Shown here: positions 12,101-22,500 of the stretch, piece after piece
How positions within the stretch are numbered: position 1 is the stretch's first letter
How the letters are laid out: every line of letters begins with the position of its first letter
NCBI GenBank assembly: GCA_017506865.1
Contig: JAFCMP010000334.1
Coordinates: forward strand, 744,001-808,000
Direction: 5' to 3'
From: Tribonema minus
Taxonomy: Eukaryota > Sar > Xanthophyceae > Tribonematales > Tribonemataceae
DNA length: 64,000 bases
Position numbers and translations under genes: made by a program
The notes under the pieces: generated by a model
Seen by the model: only the letters and a program-made list of their open reading frames with translations
The model's database searches: none
What the model was told of the DNA's origin: nothing

Positions 12101-15100
12101 TTGACGCGCCGCGCTCTCTCGCATGGTGACAACGCTCCGCAGGCCATCATCCTGAGCACCGTAGAGCGCGCGCGCACGGTGACGCACATTGCCAGCAGCG
12201 GCAGCCTGTGCACGTACAGCCTCACGGACGATCCGGAGCTGCAGGGCGCCCCCTTCGGCTCGCACGTCGACTACGTTCTCGACACGCAGGGGTGGCCGGT
12301 GAGCGCACAACGCTTCTTCAAGTATGGTATTTCTCGTGAGTTTTCCAAACGATGGCGTTTCACCATGCATGTATGTATGTATGCATGTCAAAATGTAGTA
12401 CATGAACACGTGTTCCACAGAGGACCCGGAGCTGCAGGGCGCGCCCTTTGGCTCGCATGCCGACTACGTTCTCGACGTGCAGCGGTGGCCGGTGAGTGAT
12501 AGGCACAATACTTGTTGAAGTGTGTTTTTTCTCATGAGTTCCGGAAAACGGCGCGTGCTACCGTGCATGCATGTCAGAATGTAGAATATGAACATGTGTT
12601 CAAAAGAGAACCCGGAGCTGCAGGGCACGCTCTTCGGCTCGCACGTCGACTGTGTGCTCGATGCGCAGGGGGGGCCGGTCAGCTTAGTCTTCGCCCAGAA
12701 TGCGGTGAATTCTGGTGTAAATCTGGTGTAACAATAACACGGCATGTTTTGACATGGAGCGGGCAAGTGATGAGCGTGATGTTATACCCCAACGTTCATT
12801 GCGCGGCTTGGCTACGCCAGCCATGAAGTGGGCACAAGCGGCGTTTCCAGATGTGCGCTGGCGTGAACCTTTAGTTAAGTTGAAATTCGCCATTTTGAAT
12901 GCAGCTACTGGGGGGAAATCTCCCGCGTGAAGTGTCGCCGCAGGCGCCTGAAAGCAGGCAAGACCTCAATCATGCGGCGCTGCTGTGGGACGACAAGCGA
13001 CATCACTCTGCGACGTCTCCGCAGCAAGCGTCGCTGATCGCTGATGCGCGTGCGCTGCTGCTGCGCGATGCCAACTGCGGCGTCCCCGCGGCGCGTGAAG
13101 GGGCTTGCCAGTGCCCTCCCCACGGTATGTATCTCACCAGCACCTGATGCATGCCCCTATTCCTTTTCCACCTGCCCGGTGTGCTGCGCCGTGGCCACTG
13201 CGCTACCAGACGCGTCCCGTGTCTTTGTGTGTGCCTCAAGTGGCTTGGAAACGCCTGCCGACAACCTGTCTGCCGTTCTGCCGCTGCCGTCGTCTCTCCC
13301 GCTCGCCGACTGCGATGCAGATCTTCTTGCTGGCGGAGGCGTCCCTGCACACAAAGAACATCAAGGCAAACAACAAGGTCAGCGCACGTCGCTGTGACAT
13401 CAATTTGCAGCGCGCGGTGTCGTTGCACTTTCAACGCGCGGCGTGGTATTCTGGGAATGTGGCTCTCCCTGTGCTCAAGCTGTGCACCGTGCCATGTTGA
13501 GCCTTCAACAATGCTGCTCTGTGCATGTGAGCGTCGCCATGCAAGTCAGGTTGGTGTTCAACGGCCTGCGGGGGGGTTTACTTGAGAGGGAGCAGAGGCG
13601 CAGCTGTGGGCTCCCTGGTGCATACACTCGGCTCTCCATTCAGCGCGCATGGGCACAGTCATACATGCTTGCAGAGCAACGTCCAGTGTGATGCGTTTAA
13701 GCGTGTGAGCAGACGCAGGTATGAACATGCACTCTCACGCAGAAGCCGTTGCCATCCATCAAGCTGCGTCACTCCTAACTAGCCCCCGTGCTCTGCTTGT
13801 GCATGCCACGCGCCGCCACACATCGCGCTGCCTCACAGTGAAGTTGCCTGTTGAAGTTTCAGGTACGTTGATGCGCTCCACTGCAAGCCCTCACCACGTC
13901 CAGTGCTTCACCATCCGGTGCGGCGCGGGCGCCATTCGCAAACCCTGCCCACGCGACCCCCCAATATCCCAACCTCAAAATTGCACTTTGTACGCGTCGC
14001 TGCTGCCAGGTGTCGCTGCTATGCCAGACGCCGCCCGCGGAGTCGAGCCAGCCCTGTTCCACGTGACTCTCCAAATCTCAACTTCAACTTGCACTTCGCA
14101 CACGTCGCCGCTGCCAGGTGTCGCTGCTATGCCAGACGCCGCCCGCGGAGTCAAGCCAGCCCGCCGCCGCGATGAGCCGCGTCACGCTGGTGGGCTACAT
14201 GGAGACTCTGGAGGACGAGGACGAGCTCATTCAGCTCAAGGTATGTATGCATGCAGTGCTGTTGGGGGTAGGTATATGGGGAAATGACGGTTGATGAGCC
14301 GTGTCACGCTGGTGGGCTACATGGAGGCACTGGAGGACGAGGACGAGCTCATTCAGCTCAAGGTATGTATGTATGCAGTGATGTTGCTTGGGTCGATGAG
14401 CTGTCTATGTATCACTGCTGTTGAGGGCACTTCAAGAAGTTGGCATTAGCAAATGTGAGGTTTGATGAGCAATGTCACGCCAGTGGGCTATATGGAGACG
14501 CTGGAGGACGAGCTCATTCAGCTCAAGGTATGTATGCATGCAGTGCTGCTGAGGGAAGGTATATCTAGAGATTTGAGATTTGATGAGCCGGGTCACACTG
14601 CTGACCGTATAGCTGCATGTTGAGGGCAGGTTATCAGGGGTACACTGCTGAGGGCTATATATTTGACTCGGAACCGATTGCCGCAGCGGCGGCGACCATG
14701 GTCATTGGTGAAAGGCTTTTGCGGCTGAACACACCTTGTCACCGAGAGATCTACGATCTTTTGATTCCTCTCCCATTGTATAGTACTGCTAACTTGATGC
14801 TGCAGGCGACCTTTTCGTTGACACACGCGTATGTGGCGCAGCTCGTTGATGCGCTGGATGTTTGTAATGAATAAAGCATGCATGTATTAAATGATGACTA
14901 ATAGTTTTGACTCGGTGCTGCAGGCGACCTTCCTGTTGGCGCATGCGTACGCGGCGCAGCTCATGGACGGGATGGATATTTGTAATGAGTAAAGTTTGCA
15001 TATTTAACAACGATGAATACATCTCTCGGCGCTGCAGGCAATTTCCCCGTCGACGCACGCGTACGCGGCCCAGCCAATTAACAGGATGGATGTTGGTAAT

Positions 15101-18100
15101 GAATAAAGCATACAGATACTTCACTTACTTGACTTATTCAACAATGTTGAATACTTCTGACTCGTGTGCTGCAGGCCACCTTCCCGCTGACGCACGCGTA
15201 CGCGGCGCAGCTCGTGGACAGCCCGCGCTTTGTCTTCTACAAGCTCCGGCCGGAGAAGGTGAGCGCGCGCATGCAGCAGCAGTGCTCATCTCCTGCTCAT
15301 CACGGCGCTTCATTTGCTGAGCGAGTGGGCTGCAGCGCACTGTTGAAGATTTTTGTCAGGGGCTCGAAGTCATCTTGAGCGTTTTGAAATGCAACTCAGC
15401 GCGATCTGGGGCAACGAGTACTCGGTGCAAGTCACGAGACTACACGACACCGCCAGCATCTGACCCCGGCTTGACTGAATGCACAGTTGGAGCTACCGGC
15501 ATGCGCATCAACTTGCTCCTCCTGCAATCCAGCGCATCTGTGCTATGCCGCGGTAGTCTCAAGTCCCGGGAGATCTCGCCATGCTCATGTGCTGTTGGTC
15601 GCTGACTCAGTGCGCGCCGCTTGTCGTTGAGCGCTGCCACCGCAGATCTACTACGTCGGCGGCTACGGCGTGCTGAGCAAGTGGCTCGACGTCCAGGAGT
15701 ACGAGCTGGCCAAGCCCGACATCCTGGCGGACAACGCGGCGCGCATCGCCGCAAAGGTACATACATACCTGTGTCTGTGTGTGTTTGTCATTGCGCACTG
15801 AGGCGCTTCTAGTGTTCACACGATGCATGTAGCTTCTGGCAGCAAGCAAGCTAGACGTCTACGCATCGCCGCGCAGGCACCTATGACCAACGCGGTTGAT
15901 CATCGCTGCCCATGTACTTTCAGAGCACCATGGACCATGATTGGATTCTCGTGAACTGCATTCGCGCAGGCGCTCGCGCGGCGCTTGCACACCGATGTGC
16001 ATGCTTGTGTGTGTGTGATCGTCAGTGCGCATTGAGACGCGTTTGAGTGTGCAAGAGACACTTATAGATTCTGGTAGCACCGTAGACATCTGCCATCTGG
16101 GCCCGTTCAAGCCCGAAGCGAGGATTCATGAATCAAAAGCATATGCTTTCATGTTGGACGCTCAGTGACGACGCTGGCGCACGCTGACCAACACGACGTG
16201 CACCGTACCTCATGTTGAAGTGCGGCATTTGGGGGCCCATCCCTTTTATGTGTGGGGCGTCACGCCTGACCTGCATCAGCATTTGCAAAAATGGTAACAT
16301 GCCATACAAATCTGCATGTGCCCGCCGCCCACGAAAGCAGTGCTCAGCCGGATTGGTGCGCGCTGGCTGAATGCCGTTCTCACCACCTCCCCATTTCCAA
16401 CTCGCAACTCCGGGCGCTTTGTTCATTGCGTGTCGACAGCGCATACTTGAAGTACTAAGTTTTTGAAGTACTAAGTTTGTGGGCAGCGCTCAACGCGTAC
16501 GATATCGACCAGCGTCTGACGTGTCCGCACGGTGATTTGCAATTCCAGCCCCAGTGTTAACATCACGTCGACGAATGTCCGCACACGCAGCGCATGTGCA
16601 CTTGAAGTTCTCTGTGTGCAGCGCTCCAACGCGCATGATATCGCCAAGCGCCTGACGCCGCCGCGTGCGTGAGCGCCCTTCCCCTTGTGTGGTGCGCATC
16701 GCAGATCAACAGGTCTGACATCGCGTCGCTGCGTGCGCGCCCCGCAGCGCATATATTTCAAGTACTAATCCGTTTGCAGCGCTCAATTCAATGCGTACCG
16801 CACCGAGGAGCATCGCGTCTGACGCGTCCGCACGCGCGCGCGCCCCTCCCCCCCTTTGCGTCACGCAGATCAACAAGGCCAAGCAGGGGGACCTGGCGCT
16901 CGTGTGCAAGCAGTTCCTCAACAAGCCGCGCGTCGACAACGTCGTGCTCACAACGGTCGACAGGCTCGGCCTTGACATCCGCGTCACTGACGGCGCGCTC
17001 ACGGACGAGTACAGGATTGGGTTCACACAGGTACAGTGACAGTACATAATAGTGCAGGACAGAGACAGTACAGAACAGAGAGGTAACGTCGTGCTCACTA
17101 CGGTCGACAGACTTGGCCTCAACATCCGCGTCACTGACGGCGCGCTCACGGATGAGTACAGGATCGGGTTCACGCAGGTACAGTGCAGTACAGTTACAGT
17201 GTAGTACAGTGACAGTACAGAACAGAGGTAGAGTACAGGTCGTGCTCACTACGGTCGACAGGCTTGGCCACGACATCCGCGTCACTGACGGCGCGCTGAC
17301 GAACGAGTACAGGATCGGGTTCACACAGGTACAGTGACCTCACATTGACAGTGTAGTACAGTGACAGTACAGAACAGAGGTAGAGTACAGGGCGTGCTCA
17401 CATGGTCGACAGGCTCGGCCTCGACGTCCGCATCACTGACGGCGCGCTCACGGACGAGTACAGGATTGGGTTCATGCAGGTACAGTACAGAACAGTGCAG
17501 AACAGTACACTACAAAACAGGGGTACAGTGCAGGTCGGGTAAATTGAATTTGCCTCACATGGATTTGACGTCAGCGTCACGGATGGCGCGCTGACGGCGC
17601 TGGCGAGCAGATAAAGTTCCCTGGAAGCCGCCGTCAAGATAGAACATGACAACTTCATGGAGGTTGCTAAGGAGAGGGGAGCAAACTTTCTGCTCACGAA
17701 GAAAAACGAGGCTCTCCAGCAGCAGCTGAGGGAGCGGCTGCGCAAGGAACCCAACGAGAAGCGTTTCGGCGACACCTGAGCAAGTTGAAGCCACTTACAT
17801 AGAAGCTTCTGTCACATGAGCTGCAATACAGTCGAGAAGACGACTAGTGGCAGGATGAACTTGTCCTGACAGTCCTTCAACTCCTTTATCTCGGCGCGAG
17901 CAAGTCTCGGCGCCGTCCTTCTGCAACTCCTGAAAGTCCTTCTTTGCCTCTGCGCGAGTCTCGACGCACTCCTTTTTCATTGTGTCGGTGAGCTCCTTCT
18001 TGGAGGCGTGGAGCGTGTCCTCCAGGCCCTTCTCAAAGTCGCCGAAACGCTGCTCGTTCGGTTCCCTGCGCCGCCGCTCCCTCAGCTGCTGCCGAAGAGC

Positions 18101-19533
18101 CTCGTTTTTTTTCGTGAGTAGAAAGTTTACTCCCCTCTCCTTGGCGACGTCCGTGTAGCTGTCAAAGGCTAATTTGACGATAGCCTCCAACGACGGCGCG
18201 CTAACGGACGAGTACAGGATCAGGTTCACGCAGGTACAGTGCAGTACAGCGACAGTACGGAAGAGAGGTAGAGTACGGGTAGACTTCGGAATAGGCCTCG
18301 TGCAGCCTTTTAAAAATTCCGCGCCACGGACGGCTGACGGGCGAGTACAGGATCGGGTTCACGCAGGTACGGCGTAGTACAATACTGATAAGATTACAAG
18401 ATCGGGGTGCCGCTGTCAAGTCTGCAGTTGCGACTTGACCTACGCCCCACGTTTGTGCATGCATCAGAAGGGCCAGGGGCAGGCTCTGAGCTCTGATGTA
18501 GATGTCTTGATGCGCTGCATTATCGTGGCTTGGCCCCCTCTGCACTAGCTACAGTCACCATAGCCCAAAGCCTTGAGCTTGTGGCGGTTGCTGATGGTCT
18601 GACATGGCCCAGCGCCTTCACTTCTGTGCTATTTGCTGACGCGCGTGGCTTCCTCTCTGCGCCTGCTGCGTGTGCGCGCGCCTGCAGACGGTGTCCAGCG
18701 TCGAGGACGCAAAAAGTGAGATCGTCAAGGTGTTCCAGGAGGCATGGGAGGTGAGCATTTGGCCGCTGCCTGAGTACTTGCGATTGCACATACTGGAGAG
18801 TTGCTGCATTTATGCGCTGATTTGACTGGTTTGTATGTTTTTGCGGCAGTCTTGTAGCATTCTGCACGGGTTCCTGCACTGAAAGTTTTGAAGTGAAGTC
18901 CACGGTGCCCTACACCACCCCCTGCATGGCGACCGAGACGCCTGCCGCTCAAGATGCGAGACTTTGTGCACACGTGACCATCAGTCCAGCATCCCCCCAC
19001 TCTCTGTGTGGCGCGCATTGGTGGTGCTGCAAACTTCAAGTACATGCTTGAAGTTTCATGCATTGTGCTGACACGGCCTTACTAATCATACTTCTGATTA
19101 GCATGCTTCACCTTGATCACCGCCGGTGTGCCAGCGTCAAACGCCCTGTATCACAAGAACACGTGCAAACCCCTCATCATCCCCAACAGCTCATCCTGGT
19201 CTAGCCCTGTCGGTGCATCGATCAATGCCTGGGCCCCAGGCAAGCCACACGGTGCTCGCTCCAGTATCAATGCGATGGCGATGGCCTGCAACCCCCTGCG
19301 CACCATCCCGCTGACTATGTATCAGTTATACTCTGTGGCTGAACGCCTCAAAGCTGCAATATCAACTTCAAGTGCACCCCGGCGTGTTACTCAGTGCAAT
19401 TGCCACCGCCGCCGCCGCCCATCCCCCCTCCCCCCCCCCCCCCCTCGCGCAGAAGGAGCAGGGGTTCGAGTGGGAAGACCAGGGCCCCCCCGTGCAGCGC
19501 TACGCGGAGGACATCCTGCGCAAGCGCGAGTAG
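9165..19533 (+). CDS. Plastid-type HugZ-like FMN split-barrel/DUF2470 protein
   Basis: Nine exons: 9165-9347, 12143-12298, 13321-13377, 14118-14240, 15175-15258, 15646-15756, 16869-17030, 18688-18750, 19453-19533 (339 aa). All eight introns are GT-AG and phase 0. Residues 1-61 are Ala/Val-rich with few acids, like a chloroplast transit peptide. Residues about 62-240 match the split-barrel half of the HugZ/pyridoxamine-phosphate-oxidase-like family: RARTVTHIASSGSLCTYS, then HVDYVLDTQGWP, then AEASLHTKNIKANNK, then RVTLVGYMETL, then IYYVGGYGVLSKWLDV. The rest resembles the C-terminal DUF2470-type domain (ALVCKQF, then TTVDRLGLDIRVTDGA). Plant relatives are plastid proteins linked to haem and tetrapyrrole metabolism, so that role is inferred. 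The link from exon 1 to exon 2 crosses 2.8 kb and a short exon could be missing. Introns carry many exon echoes, described separately. Confidence 0.87.
10691..11173. repeat. Foldback (inverted-repeat) element in intron 1
   Basis: Left arm about 10691-10841 and right arm about 11027-11173 are reverse complements at roughly 85-90% identity by eye. Both contain ATGAACCGTTGAAGACCAGC at their outer ends. A spacer of about 185 bp separates them. I see no transposase, so it could be a MITE-like or foldback element, or an inverted duplication. Flanking target duplications are not clear. Confidence 0.8.
11435..11752 (+). repeat. Echo of exon 2 acceptor plus a 146-bp tandem repeat
   Basis: At about 11435-11475 an acceptor-like CCGCAG is followed by GTCATCCTGAGC, resembling the start of exon 2 (CATCATCCTGAGC at 12145). 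Directly after it, a unit beginning about GCTCAGCACTGAGCCATCTG occurs twice (about 11481-11605 and 11626-11752). Confidence 0.65.
12415..12680 (+). repeat. Two downstream echoes of HugZ exon 2 3' end plus donor
   Basis: Exon-like segments 12421-12491 and 12608-12677 repeat the last 70 or so bases of exon 2 (the PELQG...VLD...P region), each followed by a GT donor (gtgagt, gtcagc). Donor positions 12298, 12491 and 12677 are 193 and 186 bp apart. The copies are 70-71 nt long, so including them would shift the frame. They are probably not used as normal exons. Confidence 0.88.
13965..14117 (+). repeat. Upstream echo of HugZ exon 4 acceptor (108-bp duplication)
   Basis: The intron end plus the first bases of exon 4 (CTGCCAG then GTGTCGCTGCTATGCCAGAC) occurs at 14010 and again at the functional site 14118, exactly 108 bp apart. 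The first copy diverges after the CAGCC and soon meets a stop. Confidence 0.9.
14290..14625 (+). repeat. Downstream echoes of HugZ exon 4 3' end plus donor
   Basis: After the functional donor at 14240, copies of the segment from GATGAGCCG to CAGCTCAAG|gtatgtatg end at about 14362 and 14527. A third fragment starts near 14580 and decays. The second copy has lost six bases of the GAGGACGAG repeat. Donor sequence and the following TATG(C/T)ATGCAGTG intron start are retained in the two better copies. Confidence 0.9.
14770..15110 (+). repeat. Three upstream echoes of HugZ exon 5 with terminal stops
   Basis: Acceptor-like CTGCAG ends at 14804, 14923, 15037 and, for the functional exon, 15174 (spacing 119, 114, 137). 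Each echo copies about 45 nt of exon 5 (T(H)AYAAQ coding) and then switches to a shared tail, GGATGTTTGTAATGAATAAAG or a close variant. That tail supplies an in-frame stop and TGTAA/AATAAA-like motifs. Functional exon 5 lacks the tail. Confidence 0.88.
15757..16868 (+). repeat. HugZ intron 6: echoes of exon 6 donor side and exon 7 acceptor side
   Basis: Segments near 15870 and 15965-16090 resemble the end of exon 6 and the start of the intron (CGCATCGCCGC, then GTGTGTGTG..CAGTGCGCA..GAGACGC). Near 16450-16560, 16610-16730 and 16755-16868 a unit recurs that starts TGAAGTACTAAG-like and passes through CAGCGCTCAA and CGTCTGACG. The middle unit includes GCAGATCAACAGG, matching the exon 7 acceptor GCAG|ATCAACAAGG at 16869. 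Confidence 0.7.
17618..18192. mobile_element. Inverted-repeat insert carrying coiled-coil coding sequence
   Basis: Arms at about 17618-17771 (plus) and 18037-18192 (minus) are similar reverse complements. Both encode a peptide around FLLTKKNEAL and QQLRER. The insert sits inside an exon 7 echo: GGCGCGCTGACGG-like sequence is found at both edges, which may be target duplication or just the split echo. No transposase is visible. Confidence 0.72.
17795..18229 (-). pseudogene. Coiled-coil ORF fragment inside HugZ intron 7
   Basis: A 144-codon minus-strand ORF rich in Glu, Lys and Arg with heptad-like spacing (KKNEALRQQLRERRRR, later KKELTDTMKKECVETRAEAK). The first 13 codons are antisense of the exon 7 echo, so the ORF start is chimeric. 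The parent gene is unknown and is presumed to be elsewhere. It is most likely a captured gene fragment and not a functional gene. Confidence 0.5.
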
Positions 19534-22500
19534 GCGCGGCAGCAGCGTCATGATGATCATCACCATCATAACCTCAACGTGCAGCGCGCAATGCGCAGCG
19601 CCGCGCGCTGCCGGCAGCAGCAGCAGCGCCTCTTGCATGCCCTCCCTTAGTAGCCCGATGGACACTACGACTAGTGCCGCCTGGTGCTGCTGCCGCAGAG
19701 TATTGTACGTGTTGGCGCCAGTCGTGGAGTTGCCTTGAAATTGTGCTGCCGCACTACGGGCTGACGTGGGTGCGGTCGTGGGTCACAGTCAGGCAGCCCC
19801 CCCCGTTTTGTGCGTGCCTGTTTTTGGCGTACGACGGCGATGCTTTTGACAATAATAGTTTACTGTTTCGCTGGTCTTTTTGAGTGTCACAATTGCAGGT
19901 GGTGGTTGTGACCGGTGCACTTGCCGTGCGTGTGCAGCCATCACGTGTTGGTCTGGTGCGCAAAACGCGGCGCCTGCATGCGAATTTTCGTTTCCTCAAG
20001 CACAGATGTGTTGCACCGTGTTTGCACGATGAAACAAATCTTGTCTTATCGAATAATTTTCGCAATGACTGAGTCAACGAGGGATATGACGTGTACCGGT
20101 TCTATGCATCACCTCTCCAACCTTTTGTCTCTCCAACACACTTTTCCATGCGCACCATTACCGGCGGTGTTTGACAGTGCAACACTACATGAGAGTCCCC
20201 TCAGCAACAACCTAAAGAGGTTTGGTCTGGAGGGCAGAGTTTGACAGATTAACACTCACAGAGTCCTCAGCAACAACACTGATGATGCTCTGATCTCGCA
20301 ACAGGGCCATGATTGCCATGGCATCAGCTCTGTGTCTGGCAGACCAGTGGCAGTGCCACCATGATTGCAAAGGAAGAGGTTAAACAGGGCTGATTGGTCA
20401 CTCAGGGTATGCAGCATTTCAAAGGCGCCTGTTGAAAGGGGTCAGACACTTCCACAAACTTGCTCATGTCAACGGTCAACGCTCTGTACATGCACTGGTA
20501 TGATATGGGTCAACAGCGCGCCAGACTGCTTCATGCCAGGTATAGAAGCTCATCCATGGTCATTTATCAGTTGAGAAAGTGTCCCTTGCAAAATCTGAAG
20601 AATAGCTCACCCTCATGGTGCAGACTTTGATCCACCGCTGCATCCGCAATGTTCATGATGATCGCAATTCGCAAAGGACCCCCCCCTTCCGTCCCACCCA
20701 ACACAGTTGTGCCTGCTCGTACGTTGCACATTCAGGACATAACTGGCAATTATAGAAGTATAGTATGCCATCGATGATATGAGCTATATATGATAGCATT
20801 GATCCAGGACCATTGAAGACATCTTGTATCAGTGTTGAAAGTCAAGTGTTGCTCAGCCACTGCAGTCACAAAGTGATACTCATACCATAGCATTGTGAGA
20901 ATGCATGGCATCGCACATAAATCATTCTGAATGTTTGTTAAACCGCAGCAGCGATCATGCAGCACCAATGTCAGAAAGCCTCAAGAGCCCCACAAGCCAT
21001 CACATGGCAGCAGCAAGACACCATGACGCGCGTGTTTTCAAACGCAGGTTCAAAGCAAATGCGCAGCACATTCCCCGGCAAGTGGCAGAATTTCAGAAAA
21101 AAAGGGTGGTGTTTAGAAACACCGGGTGTGGCACACATGAGACAAAGGCAAAGACGTGTCCTCGCTATCAAGAAGCAGATGCAGCACATGGCAGCAGCAA
21201 CAGCAGCGGCAGCAGCAGCAGCAGCCTCGTCCAGCGGTTGCATGCAGACACGACATCTATGCGCTGAATGTCAATGTGCACGCTGCACAACGACCTCCTG
21301 CAACAACATCTGACTACCGATAATTGGCCAAGAGTGCACCTTTCTGCTGAAACACCTTGCACACACAAGTGTACCTTTGTGGAGCACTGCACACTAGGTC
21401 TCTCTTGGACAGCGCAAGAGCCGGCAGGGCTCCGCGCCAAAGCCCCTGCACCACGTCAAGGTGGAGACCGTCGCAGGGGAAAAAGGCGTCCACACGAAGG
21501 ACACGCCGTGAACACATCGGTGGCCCAGCAGGGGGGATAGGCGCGTAGCTCCCAGCCCTGTACATGAAAGAAAAGGCACACAGCCCCCCGCAGGGCTGCC
21601 TGTAAAACGTGCCTCCCTTCGCGAACTGCTACCCGCCGTTCGCAGACCACCGCCAGTGCCGCAGCCGAACGAGTGGTAACAGGCTCAAGCGGCACAAGCC
21701 CCGCTGCGATGCAGAAGGAATGGGAAGCGCAACAGAGTACCGATCCTTCCCACCCTTTTGAGACTGCAGGGGCGCCGCCAGGTAGCAGCCGAGAGCAAGG
21801 CACGTAACGTCGCTCTCGGCCTCCGGCGATGTGTCCATGGCGTGTTCCCTGTGCAAACGCACCTAGCCCACCTCCGTTGTGATGTTGCCGCCCGGGCCAG
21901 GGCGCTACGCCGCGAGGCGCAGCGCGAAGGTATCCTCCAGGCAGCCGCAGACGCCCGAGTTGTGAATCAGCTGGCGGTCCCAGAGACACCCGCTCAGGGC
22001 GGCATGCCGCTGAGAACGCAAACACAGGAGGAAGCTAGTCAGCTGCCCACTGGTTTGCGCCACCGCCGCCTCCAAGCTGTCCTGCCGGGGCGCCTGAATA
22101 AGCAGTTCATCACTTGATGAACCACGCCCCAGCAAGACAGCAAGTCTCATCTGCTCGCAGAAAGCAGACCAGATCGTAAGACAGCGAGCAGCACAGGAAG
22201 AGCTGACCCTGTGCGCCGCACGCCTTCCAATTCACAACTCCCCATCTATCTCTCCGCCTCCTTCCTCCGAGTGTTCGGTGAGATCTGAGGCACTTGCTGC
22301 TCCTGCTGTGAGCGATGTGCTGAGCAGGCGGAGTTGCTACGACACCAGCGAGAGCGCCGAAGCCCAGCCGATAACGTAGTGTGGCCATCTATAGGCTAGG
22401 AAAGGTGTGTGTACTGTGAAGTTCGATCTGGTGGGTATGTAGGTTACACATTCTCCTTCGTGTAACGGCACTGAATCGTTACGTTGCATCACAACACCAG

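Larger units (their letters stand above)
17050..18370 (+). repeat. Five or more downstream echoes of HugZ exon 7
   Basis: Copies of the exon 7 3' end (TVDRLGLDIRVTDGALTDEY coding) followed by |gtacag have donor junctions at 17176, 17328, 17479, 18233 and 18366, after the functional donor at 17030. The first gaps are 146, 152 and 151 bp. A further copy near 17555-17600 is interrupted by the inverted-repeat insert, whose far side resumes at about 18190. Early copies remain open in the exon 7 frame; later ones are more decayed. Confidence 0.92.

Noticed and set aside
12421-12677. Extra coding exons of the HugZ gene
   Set aside because: The copies are 70-71 nt, would break the frame if included, and duplicate a segment already encoded.
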